Program-made: the position numbers and the translations under genes | NCBI GenBank assembly: GCA_021799315.1 | Contig: JAJZAR010000058.1 | Coordinates: forward strand, 1-8,277 | DNA length: 8,277 nt | Reading direction: 5' to 3' | Origin: Thermoplasmata archaeon | Lineage (GTDB): Archaea > Thermoplasmatota > Thermoplasmata > Thermoplasmatales > Thermoplasmataceae | Notes under the pieces: generated by a model | Databases searched by the model: none | The model's input: only the letters and a program-made list of their open reading frames with translations | What the model was told of the DNA's origin: nothing | In this document: positions 1-5,897 of the stretch, piece after piece | Layout: every line of letters begins with the position of its first letter | How positions within the stretch are numbered: position 1 is the first letter of the stretch

Positions 1-723
1 TTTGTCCCCCCATTCTGATCCTCTCTTGTATGCTGCGAAGAAGTCTGTCGGATCATGCCCGTGCTCTTCAAGCTTGTATACTCTTTGCCTGAAAAATTCG
101 TATGTATTATCCTTGTTATAAGTTACGCATGGACTGAAAACATCTATGAAGGAAAACCCCCTGTGTAAGACGGCTTTTTTAATGGTTTCCTTCATATGTT
201 TTACATCTCCTGAAAATTCCCTGGCCACAAAGGTTGCTCCTGCATTCAATGCCATAGTAACCGGGTTGATAGGTGGTTCTATATTACCTTCAGGAGTTGT
301 CTTTGTCTTCAACCCCAGAGGAGAGGTGGGTGATGCCTGACCCGTTGTGAGGCCAAATATCTGGTTATCAGACACAATATATGTGATATCCGGGTTCCTT
401 CTTGCTGCATGGTAGAAGTGTTGTGTACCTTCGTTAAACCCATCTCCATCACCCCCGTATGCAATCACTGTGAGTTCTGGATTTGCCCATTTTATTGCAG
501 ATGCCGCAGGTAATGATCGCCCATGAAGTCCATGGTATCCATATACCTTGGCAAACTCTGGCATATTGCTTGAGCATCCTATACCTGAGGTTATAACTGT
601 ATTCTCAGGCTTTATTCCAAGTTCAGCCAATGCCATGGGGATTGCTGTCAATTGAGCAAAGTTTCCACAGCCGGGGCACCAATCAGCCTTTACGCTTCCT
701 TTAAAATCTCCTAATGTAACCAT
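1..723 (-). CDS. korB: 2-oxoacid:ferredoxin oxidoreductase, beta subunit (3' end cut by window edge)
   Basis: This subunit binds thiamine diphosphate and a [4Fe-4S] cluster in the enzyme that oxidatively decarboxylates a 2-oxoacid to acyl-CoA and reduces ferredoxin in the cytoplasm. I translated the minus strand by hand: 241 codons are open from the ATG at 723 to the left edge. Visible motifs are CPGCGN at residues 16-21, GIGCSSN at 47-53, the thiamine diphosphate/Mg motif GGDGDG at 90-95 with DNQIFGLTTGQ at 119-129, and a late Cys199 in FSPCVTYN. C16, C19, C50 and C199 fit the four cluster ligands of the Sulfolobus-type enzyme. Family members are usually about 280-305 residues, so roughly 40-60 C-terminal residues lie outside the window. 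The gene starts 5 nt after the alpha stop codon, with AGGAG at 734-738 as its ribosome site. The substrate (pyruvate, 2-oxoglutarate or branched-chain oxoacid) cannot be fixed from sequence alone. Confidence 0.95.
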   Translation of the reverse strand, partial: MVTLGDFKGSVKADWCPGCGNFAQLTAIPMALAELGIKPENTVITSGIGCSSNMPEFAKVYGYHGLHGRSLPAASAIKWANPELTVIAYGGDGDGFNEGTQHFYHAARRNPDITYIVSDNQIFGLTTGQASPTSPLGLKTKTTPEGNIEPPINPVTMALNAGATFVAREFSGDVKHMKETIKKAVLHRGFSFIDVFSPCVTYNKDNTYEFFRQRVYKLEEHGHDPTDFFAAYKRGSEWGDK

Positions 724-728
724 TATTT

Positions 729-2471
729 TCACGCTCCTATCTTTTTCTTTATTTCTTCAGCCAGTGCTCCTGGATAGAATGACTCCCCATCATATTTTGT
801 TATAAGGTCTGATTCCAATGAAAGTTCTGACCTTATGAGTCTTCTCAGTTGACCTGTGTAATTATTTTCCACAAATATAACCTTCTTTTTTCCGCTGGCA
901 AGTTTCTTAATGTCTGGATTCACAGGGTATGGTCTGTTAACTTCTATGGCGCCGATCTTAATACCCTTATTTCTAAGAATATCTATTGCCTCTTCCACTG
1001 AGCCCTGTGTTGAACCCCATTGAATGACAGCGTATTCTGCATCATCCAACCTGTAGGTGGGAGTTGGTTTGATCTCCTTCATGAAAGTCTCCATCTTCCT
1101 CATCCTTTTTTCCATGATCCTCTCTCTTGCCACAGGATCTGTAACTGCATCGCTTACCACATCTCCCCTTTCATCATGCTCATCAGAGTCCTCATTGTGC
1201 ATCAGATTGGGAGTGCCTGGCAATGCTCTGAGGGAAATACCATTTTCAGTAAACTGGTACCTCTTGTAGTCCTTTTCGTCCCCTTTTGCAAATTTTCCCC
1301 TTTCCACCTTCGTCTTTAGGTCCAGATTCTCAATTGTGTCATAATGTTCTGCAAGATAGAGATCAGTGAGGAAAAAGACAGGCATCTGGTACTTTTCAGC
1401 CATGTCTAGAGCTTCGCCTGCCATATAATATGCCTCTTCAATGTTCCTCGGTGCCAGTATTGCTTTGGGGAAGTCTCCTTGAGAGGCACCTACCACCTGT
1501 AACAGATCTCCCTGTTCAGTCTTTGTTGGCAAACCCGTTGATGGCCCTGCTCTCTGTGCTTCATAAATCACAAGCGGTATTTCCATCATTGAGGCCATAC
1601 CTACAGCTTCAGTCATCAGAGCAAATCCTCCACCGGATGAACCGGTCATTGCCCTAACTCCAGCGTAGTTTGCCGCGGCCGCCATATTTATTGCAGATAT
1701 TTCATCTTCAGTGATCTTAACAAATACCCCAAACTTTTTCTGGTGGGCAGCCAGATAGTGTATTATGGAGGAAGCGGGTGTCATTGGGTACCCGAAATAT
1801 GCCTTCAAACCTGCCCTTACTGCACCTAACCCAGTAGCCTCTCCGCCTGCCATAAGGTAGAGTTTTTTCTTTGGCGTTTTTAATTCCTTACTGGCAGTTC
1901 CAAACTTTTCCACAAAGTAGTCGTATCCCTCCTTTGCAGCTTTCACGTTCAACTCTGCTATTTCCCCCTTGTTCCCAAATTGATCTCTGATTACTTCTGC
2001 AATAACTTCAAAATCTACCTGAAAATATCCAAATGAAGCACCTATAGCAACAGTGTTTTTCAACAATGTGTTTTTACTGTATTTTTGAGCTATCTCTCCA
2101 AGAGGCATTTCGCAATACTTCACATGATCATATTTTGTGAAGTTTGTTATGGTTTTATCATAAATTACTACACCTTTGTCATCTATTGGAGCAGCTCCTC
2201 CCTCTGTAATTTTTGGGTTTGTATGCCTTTCCAGTGTATCCTTATTCAGTGCTATAAGAAGATCAATGCCATCTCCCTGATTCTTTACCTTCTTGACTGA
2301 AGCCCTTATCTGATACCAGCTATAGCCCCCTCGTATAATGCTCTGATAATAGTTATACGTGGATACATACAGTCCACTTCTTGAAAAAACTCTTGCAAGT
2401 ATGAGTCCTGCTGACTGGACACCATCTCCAGCAGCCCCACCCACTCTAACGATAACTTCATTCTGATCCAT
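729..2471 (-). CDS. korA: 2-oxoacid:ferredoxin oxidoreductase, fused gamma-alpha subunit
   Basis: This is the large subunit of the two-subunit archaeal 2-oxoacid:ferredoxin oxidoreductase, 580 residues, with the gamma and alpha domains fused as in Sulfolobus and Aeropyrum. The gamma domain occupies about residues 1-190 and carries the glycine-rich GGAAGDG at 11-17 and IIRGGYS at 45-51. A linker near 190-203 leads to the alpha pyrimidine-binding domain with YPMTPAS at 228-234 (the YPITP motif of the family), ITEDEISAINMA at 253-264, the Gly/Ser loop GSSGGG at 277-282, and GPSTGLPTKTEQGD at 309-322. The C-terminal domain includes NRPYPVNP at 512-519 and FVENNYTGQL at 533-542. The start follows a TATA box and a weak GTGAG ribosome site. 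The beta gene follows 5 nt after the TGA stop, so the two are surely co-transcribed. The symbol korA is conventional; the substrate is not proven. Confidence 0.96.
   Translation of the reverse strand: MDQNEVIVRVGGAAGDGVQSAGLILARVFSRSGLYVSTYNYYQSIIRGGYSWYQIRASVKKVKNQGDGIDLLIALNKDTLERHTNPKITEGGAAPIDDKGVVIYDKTITNFTKYDHVKYCEMPLGEIAQKYSKNTLLKNTVAIGASFGYFQVDFEVIAEVIRDQFGNKGEIAELNVKAAKEGYDYFVEKFGTASKELKTPKKKLYLMAGGEATGLGAVRAGLKAYFGYPMTPASSIIHYLAAHQKKFGVFVKITEDEISAINMAAAANYAGVRAMTGSSGGGFALMTEAVGMASMMEIPLVIYEAQRAGPSTGLPTKTEQGDLLQVVGASQGDFPKAILAPRNIEEAYYMAGEALDMAEKYQMPVFFLTDLYLAEHYDTIENLDLKTKVERGKFAKGDEKDYKRYQFTENGISLRALPGTPNLMHNEDSDEHDERGDVVSDAVTDPVARERIMEKRMRKMETFMKEIKPTPTYRLDDAEYAVIQWGSTQGSVEEAIDILRNKGIKIGAIEVNRPYPVNPDIKKLASGKKKVIFVENNYTGQLRRLIRSELSLESDLITKYDGESFYPGALAEEIKKKIGA
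734..738 (-). promoter_or_regulatory. Ribosome binding site of korB
   Basis: AGGAG lies inside the last codons of korA, 10 nt before the korB ATG at 723. It supports this start and translation of the beta subunit from the bicistronic mRNA. Confidence 0.55.
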
Positions 2472-2511
2472 TAAAACTCACTTCTTAACCTGTACACATA
2501 TCACTACAAGC

Positions 2512-2520
2512 TATAAATTT
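2512..2520 (-). promoter_or_regulatory. TATA box of the korAB operon
   Basis: On the minus strand the site reads AATTTATAG, preceded by an A-rich run that suits a TFB recognition element. Its centre is about 45 nt before the korA ATG, so transcription would start near 2490 and leave a leader of about 20 nt containing GTGAG just before the start codon. This is inferred from archaeal promoter geometry. Confidence 0.5.
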
Positions 2521-2525
2521 TTTTT

Positions 2526-2555
2526 AAAAAATGAGGGCAAAACGTTTATTAAAAA
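2526..2555 (-). terminator. Possible oligo-T terminator after the DUF302 gene
   Basis: Downstream of the DUF302 stop codon the minus strand carries T5 (2551-2555), TTTT (2540s) and T6 (2526-2531) with no stable hairpin. Archaeal RNA polymerase often stops at such T tracts. The position, just upstream of the korA TATA box, makes sense, but the call rests only on base composition. Confidence 0.3.
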
Positions 2556-2626
2556 TTTAGTGAAAATATTCCAAGTGAATTGCAGTTGTAAAGAGTTGAG
2601 GATTAGAAGCTATCTGCTCATAAGGC

Positions 2627-3025
2627 TCAGACAAGTGTCTCTAGAAGTCCAACGATTTTCTGATCGAATTTGGAAGCTATTTCGCTTTTTTTGCCGGGAG
2701 AATGCCTGAATTCAATGTATTCCATCCTATTGAAAAGGACTTTGGTAATACCACTATCCATTACAAGAATCTTTGACGGTAGGTCTATTGCCATAGTAGG
2801 TGACTCTTTCATTAGATTTGTTCCTCCTGCAGGATTCCCAAATATGATCAAAGACGCAGAAAACATTGTCAAACCTACATTTTCTGCGGCTTTTCTGTGA
2901 TCTATAACGCCAAATATTGTGAAGCCACTTTCAGTTAACTTTAACTTAATTTCTTCTAGCACTTTCTGGAAGGGCAAGCCATATTCTTTATAATATATTC
3001 CATCAGGGACCTTATCTCTTGCCAT
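2627..3025 (-). CDS. DUF302 family protein
   Basis: The 132-residue protein belongs to the DUF302 family, small cytoplasmic proteins of unknown function found in bacteria and archaea. Family marks seen here are GFTIFGVIDH at residues 34-43, the core FGNPAGGTNLM at 62-72, and AIDLPSKILV at 79-88, the last corresponding to the usual A-x-DLPLKVLVW block. The protein has no signal peptide and no membrane segment, and no cysteines. The length is typical for a single DUF302 domain. The ATG at 3025 lies about 30 nt from an AATAAATTT TATA-like site, so the mRNA would be nearly leaderless; no Shine-Dalgarno sequence is visible. It stands alone, 155 nt before korA and 177 nt after the tRNA, and nothing in the context suggests a role. 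The family call is firm; a function cannot be given. Confidence 0.9.
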   Translation of the reverse strand: MARDKVPDGIYYKEYGLPFQKVLEEIKLKLTESGFTIFGVIDHRKAAENVGLTMFSASLIIFGNPAGGTNLMKESPTMAIDLPSKILVMDSGITKVLFNRMEYIEFRHSPGKKSEIASKFDQKIVGLLETLV

Positions 3026-3050
3026 ATTGATCGTTCTAAATTGCCTCTAT

Positions 3051-3060
3051 GAAATTTATT
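3051..3060 (-). promoter_or_regulatory. TATA box of the DUF302 gene
   Basis: The minus strand reads AATAAATTTC, centred about 30 nt before the ATG at 3025, giving a predicted leader of about 5 nt or none. The absence of a Shine-Dalgarno sequence fits a near-leaderless transcript. Confidence 0.45.
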
Positions 3061-3202
3061 CTTTTGTACCGTTTTAACATGAAATTATAACATAAGCAAA
3101 GGGAAAACGATCACAGCGATAAGTGCCTCAATTATGTCACTTGAGAACCAAAATGACGTATACTGCCAGAATAATTGGAATCTGTTATCGTAAAGGTTTA
3201 AG

Positions 3203-3285
3203 CGCCGGGGGGGAGATTCGAACTCCCGAGCTACAAGAGCAGTAGATCTCGAATCTACCGCCTTACCAGGCTAGGCTACCCCGAC
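3203..3285 (-). tRNA. tRNA-Ser (anticodon CGA)
   Basis: The minus strand folds into a full class II tRNA of 83 nt without an encoded CCA. The acceptor stem GTCGGGG pairs with CCCCGGC (one G-U pair). The D arm is GCCT/AGGC with the GG pair in its loop. The anticodon stem GTAGA/TCTAC closes the loop TTCGAGA, with anticodon CGA at 3249-3251 reading UCG codons. A 14-nt variable region can form a GCT/AGC mini-stem. The T arm is GGGAG/CTCCC with loop TTCGAAT. The discriminator base is G, as usual for archaeal tRNA-Ser, and differs from the A of tRNA-Leu. No intron is present. The 5' end lies one base after the stop codon of the CoA-binding gene. Confidence 0.96.
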
Positions 3286-3286
3286 A

Positions 3287-3691
3287 TTAAAGCTTTTTAT
3301 GCTCAACCATTATGCATTTGTCCATAATGACTTTTATGTTGTTCCTCTCAGCGAGTTCTGCAGCTTCCTGATTGATGACTCCAAGTTGCATCCATATGGC
3401 CTCAGGTTTTACCTTTATTGCTTCCTCCACAACTGGAAGGACAGCATCTGGCTTTCTGAAAATATCCACGACTTCAATGTTGTGTTCCTTAGAAGCACTC
3501 ACCAGATCCGGGTAAGATTTTAACCCTTCCCAGGTTTCAAAAGTTGGGTTTATAGGTATTACATTATACCCGTGATCCACGAGATACTTAGACACTCCAT
3601 AACTGTCTCGATCCTGTTTGTTACTTATACCTACAACTGCAATATGCTTATATTTCTTTAAAATTGATTCTTCAAGACCCTTTTCATTCAT
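3287..3691 (-). CDS. CoA-binding domain protein (YccU family)
   Basis: This 134-residue cytoplasmic protein is a stand-alone CoA_binding_2 (YccU-like) Rossmann domain, related to the CoA-binding part of succinyl-CoA synthetase alpha and acyl-CoA synthetases but without a catalytic domain. It shows the first strand and turn AVVGIS at residues 18-23, RDSYGVSKYL at 28-37, VIPINP at 44-49, IWMQLGV at 99-105, and the C-terminal family signature DKCIMVEH at 124-131. The length equals that of typical family members. What it does in the cell is unknown; CoA binding is inferred from the fold. It lies 35 nt after psmA on the same strand but has its own TATA-like site exactly 25 nt before the ATG and no Shine-Dalgarno sequence, so it may be made from a leaderless mRNA. 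Its transcript would run directly into tRNA-Ser. Confidence 0.93.
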   Translation of the reverse strand: MNEKGLEESILKKYKHIAVVGISNKQDRDSYGVSKYLVDHGYNVIPINPTFETWEGLKSYPDLVSASKEHNIEVVDIFRKPDAVLPVVEEAIKVKPEAIWMQLGVINQEAAELAERNNIKVIMDKCIMVEHKKL

Positions 3692-3711
3692 GATAGAAAA
3701 TGGGAATGTGG

Positions 3712-3720
3712 GATTTAAGT
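3712..3720 (-). promoter_or_regulatory. TATA-like box of the CoA-binding gene
   Basis: ACTTAAATC on the minus strand is centred about 25 nt before the ATG at 3691, the spacing expected if transcription begins at the A of the start codon. Read-through from psmA is also possible. Confidence 0.4.
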
Positions 3721-3726
3721 TTTGGT

Positions 3727-4431
3727 CTACTTCAGAATTTTTTCTATCTCTTCCTTAGTAAATATCTTGTAGATCTTGTCTCCACTGATAGACGCAACTT
3801 CTGGAATTTTAAATTCTGCCCCATCTTCCAGAGAGGATTTAAGAGCGTTTATACCAAGCAGTATGGCACCCTTCTCATCAAGATCTTCACGGTATTCCTT
3901 CTCAATGTGAGCAAGTACCTGATCTCTGCCTGCTCCAATTGCTGTAGCTTTATATTCATTTATTACACCGGACGGGTCAGAATCAAAAAGCCTGGGCCCA
4001 ACCTGATCTACTCCTGCAAATATGATTGAGACACCATAGGGTCTGACACCGCCGTACTGTGTGTATTGCTGCATCTGATCAGCTACCTTTTTTACCAGGT
4101 TTTCAATATTAACAAGAGCCCCATAGCTTACTTTTTCCTGCTGTGTAACTATTCTTGCAAAGTCTATAAGAACCCTTGCGTCAGCTCCAAGGCCAGATGT
4201 AACACATCCAACATAATCATCAATAAGCTGAATTTTTTCCAGAGAGTTCTGCTCCATGAGCTTACTTCTGGGTCTCTTTTCAGAGAGCATTAGAACACCG
4301 TCCTTAAATTTAATTCCCACTGCAGTCGATCCTCTCTTAACTGCTTCTCTTGCATATTCTACCTGAAAAAGTCTTCCATCGGGAGAGAAAACTGTTATAG
4401 CTCTGTCATAAGCCATCTGTCCTTGTTGCAT
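3727..4431 (-). CDS. psmA: 20S proteasome subunit alpha
   Basis: This subunit forms the outer seven-membered rings of the archaeal 20S proteasome, gates substrate entry and docks the ATPase PAN or Cdc48-type unfoldases. The 234-residue protein starts MQQGQMAYDRAITVFSPDGR, matching the Thermoplasma acidophilum alpha subunit as I remember it. The alpha-type signature YDRAITVFSPDGRLFQVEYA is at residues 8-27. The gate residues Tyr8-Asp9-Arg10, Pro17 and Tyr26 are present, as is Lys66 (SLEKIQ), the pocket lysine known to receive the C-terminus of PAN. GGVRPYGVS at 127-135 and the NEYKATAIG block at 158-166 are also intact. As an alpha subunit it has no N-terminal catalytic threonine. The start is fixed by homology and a good GGTGA ribosome site 6 nt upstream. 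It diverges from the Nre gene; SBDS and exosome genes, which follow psmA in many archaea, are absent here. Confidence 0.98.
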   Translation of the reverse strand: MQQGQMAYDRAITVFSPDGRLFQVEYAREAVKRGSTAVGIKFKDGVLMLSEKRPRSKLMEQNSLEKIQLIDDYVGCVTSGLGADARVLIDFARIVTQQEKVSYGALVNIENLVKKVADQMQQYTQYGGVRPYGVSIIFAGVDQVGPRLFDSDPSGVINEYKATAIGAGRDQVLAHIEKEYREDLDEKGAILLGINALKSSLEDGAEFKIPEVASISGDKIYKIFTKEEIEKILK

Positions 4432-4437
4432 TTGTTT

Positions 4438-4442
4438 TCACC
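4438..4442 (-). promoter_or_regulatory. Shine-Dalgarno sequence of psmA
   Basis: GGTGA, complementary to the 3' end of archaeal 16S rRNA, lies 6 nt before the psmA ATG. It is the best ribosome site among the gene starts in this window and confirms the start codon. Confidence 0.65.
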
Positions 4443-4464
4443 GTGAATCCCTTAACGACTTTGT

Positions 4465-4474
4465 CTAATAAATG
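4465..4474 (-). promoter_or_regulatory. TATA box of psmA
   Basis: CATTTATTAG on the minus strand, with an AAAA stretch upstream, is centred about 38 nt before the ATG. The predicted start near 4444 gives a leader just long enough to hold the GGTGA site. Confidence 0.45.
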
Positions 4475-4539
4475 TTTTCTAATTTTTGACGTTATCAAAC
4501 CTTTTTTTGGCTTTTGAATTAAATAGATATATTAACTTA

Positions 4540-4553
4540 AAAGTTGGAACTTT
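4540..4553. promoter_or_regulatory. Palindrome in the psmA/nreA divergent region
   Basis: AAAGTTGGAACTTT is a perfect dyad of 6-bp arms around GG. It sits next to an AT-rich stretch (GATATATTAA, 4526-4535) in the 275-bp region between the two divergent genes. It has the shape of a binding site for a dimeric regulator, but no regulator is known from this window and the arms are short. Confidence 0.3.
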
Positions 4554-4678
4554 GAAACAGTTAGAGAATGCGGAGTAGAAGGCAGAAAGTGAAACATGAA
4601 CAAATATCTGGCATCCATATAAGGTCAATTTCTTTAAGGCATTAAAAGCCCTAATTTTTCCACAGTGATGTGCATATG

Positions 4679-4687
4679 ATTATTAAT
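4679..4687 (+). promoter_or_regulatory. TATA-like box of the Nre gene
   Basis: ATTATTAAT is centred about 24 nt before the ATG at 4707, which predicts a leaderless mRNA. No Shine-Dalgarno sequence precedes the start, in keeping with this. The match to a strong TATA box is only fair. Confidence 0.35.
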
Positions 4688-4706
4688 CCGCATCTGATCA
4701 TATTTT

Positions 4707-5897
4707 ATGTTTCCCTATTGCAGCAGTTGCAAGGCAAAGAAAAATCTGTGTGGCCTTGGTTACTGCCCAATTATCCAGAATGTTAAACAGGCCGTTCCTT
4801 CCATAAGAAGAATCACAGGTGTTGAGGAAACAGATACACCCCCAGGCATATTTGTTGGAAGCTACGGTTATCCATCTGTGCTGGCGGGACCTACCGCTCT
4901 TTACCAGAGAGACCTTTTCGATTATTCGAGAGACAGAAGAGCTATGAGCATGGAAGACATTATATCAACAAATTCCAATGTTTACCGGACAGCCACATCT
5001 GTAAATGTGAAGAGACCCGACTCATCGATCTCTGAGTACATTCTTGAAAGTGCTTCATCCACAAAGAATTTCGAAATTGAATTCACCGCGAATCACTTTA
5101 CAGCACGAAGAATGGAAGATGGAGACTTCTTTGAGACACCAGTGGGTTCGACCGCAATGGTTTCAGGTTTACGAGTCACTGGCAATCCAAAGATACCTCA
5201 AATTGTTGATTATCTTCACGAAGATCCTTATGTCAAAGCTTCAGATGCCATAATGAAACTCTATACAAAAGGATTCAAACCTGAATATCTGCAAAACATA
5301 GTTGCTGGAGGTATTGTTGGACTTAAAAACAACAGGAAGATGGTGCCCACAAGATGGTCTATCACAGCCACAGACGATATGATTTTCAAGCAGATGAAAC
5401 AGGAGATTCTCCGATATGACTGGATACCGGAGATAAGAGTTTTCAACAACACGTTTCTTGGAAATAACTTTCAGGTAATATTGTTGCCTGGCCCATTTAG
5501 CTTCGAAATGCTGGAACAATGGAATCGTGGTTCTCTGTGGGGACAGGGGTCAGTAGCCATTGACTATGAAGGAACAAGAGGCCGAACAACCTATGCCTCT
5601 GCCATTACAGGTGCTTATTATGCTGCAAGATTGTCAGCAGTGCAGTATTTAAAAACCATAAGAAGACAGGCATCAATAATTGTTATACGCAACATTGGGC
5701 CAGAATATTACTCTCCTCTGGGCGTCTGGGTAATAAGAAGTGGAGTTGAGGAATCCTTTTCAAAGCCCATGGAAAAGTTTGACTCCACACAGACTCTGGT
5801 CAAAGAAAAGCAGTTCATTATCCCAGAAACAAGAACAAAATCAAGAATTCTTAAGGAACAAACGTCTCAACGGAGGCTTATGGATTTCAATGAATGA
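4707..5897 (+). CDS. nreA: Nre family DNA repair protein
   Basis: Nre proteins are archaeal repair factors; in Haloferax volcanii NreA acts with UvrABC against mitomycin C damage and depends on its PCNA contact. This 396-residue protein shows the family plan: an N-terminal zinc-type motif C5-x2-C8-x6-C15-x4-C20 followed by PII, the block FVGSYGYPSVLAGP at 49-62, a central domain with GGIVGLKNNRKMVPTRWSIT at 201-220 and a C-terminal domain with RNIGPEYYSPLGVW at 328-341. The last residues QRRLMDFNE resemble a PCNA-interacting (PIP) box Q-x-x-L-x-x-F but lack the second aromatic residue. An in-frame TGA at 4695 rules out any earlier start. Its end overlaps the following TatD-like gene by 8 nt, so the two are coupled. 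The NreA versus NreB assignment is from the PIP-like tail and is less sure than the family. Confidence 0.93.
   Translation: MFPYCSSCKAKKNLCGLGYCPIIQNVKQAVPSIRRITGVEETDTPPGIFVGSYGYPSVLAGPTALYQRDLFDYSRDRRAMSMEDIISTNSNVYRTATSVNVKRPDSSISEYILESASSTKNFEIEFTANHFTARRMEDGDFFETPVGSTAMVSGLRVTGNPKIPQIVDYLHEDPYVKASDAIMKLYTKGFKPEYLQNIVAGGIVGLKNNRKMVPTRWSITATDDMIFKQMKQEILRYDWIPEIRVFNNTFLGNNFQVILLPGPFSFEMLEQWNRGSLWGQGSVAIDYEGTRGRTTYASAITGAYYAARLSAVQYLKTIRRQASIIVIRNIGPEYYSPLGVWVIRSGVEESFSKPMEKFDSTQTLVKEKQFIIPETRTKSRILKEQTSQRRLMDFNE
5872..5876 (+). promoter_or_regulatory. Ribosome binding site of the TatD-related gene
   Basis: GGAGG lies inside the end of the Nre gene, 13 nt before the ATG at 5890. The spacing is longer than usual, but no other in-frame ATG lies closer, and stop-start overlap may aid initiation. 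Confidence 0.4.

Noticed and set aside
146..340. Plus-strand ORF of 64 codons
   Set aside because: It lies wholly antisense to the beta subunit gene, whose frame shows the conserved oxidoreductase motifs.
1020..2300. Several plus-strand ORFs of 70-99 codons
   Set aside because: All are antisense to korA, with no recognisable domain and Cys/Leu/Ser-rich translations typical of reverse-strand shadows.
3700..4293. Plus-strand ORFs opposite psmA
   Set aside because: They are the reverse of the proteasome alpha gene, which is certain.
4568..4645. 25-codon ORF in the psmA/nreA gap
   Set aside because: It is too short, lacks a ribosome site at proper spacing and has no recognisable similarity; mentioned only as part of a possible transcript.
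4665..4696. Possible C/D box guide RNA (GTGATGT ... CTGA)
   Set aside because: The C box has a mismatch, the boxes are only about 21 nt apart, and no internal C'/D' boxes are visible.
5740..5889. Longer N-terminus for the TatD-related protein, from ATG 5740
   Set aside because: The added 50 residues lie out of frame inside the conserved Nre gene and have low-complexity composition; ATG 5890 gives the usual family start.
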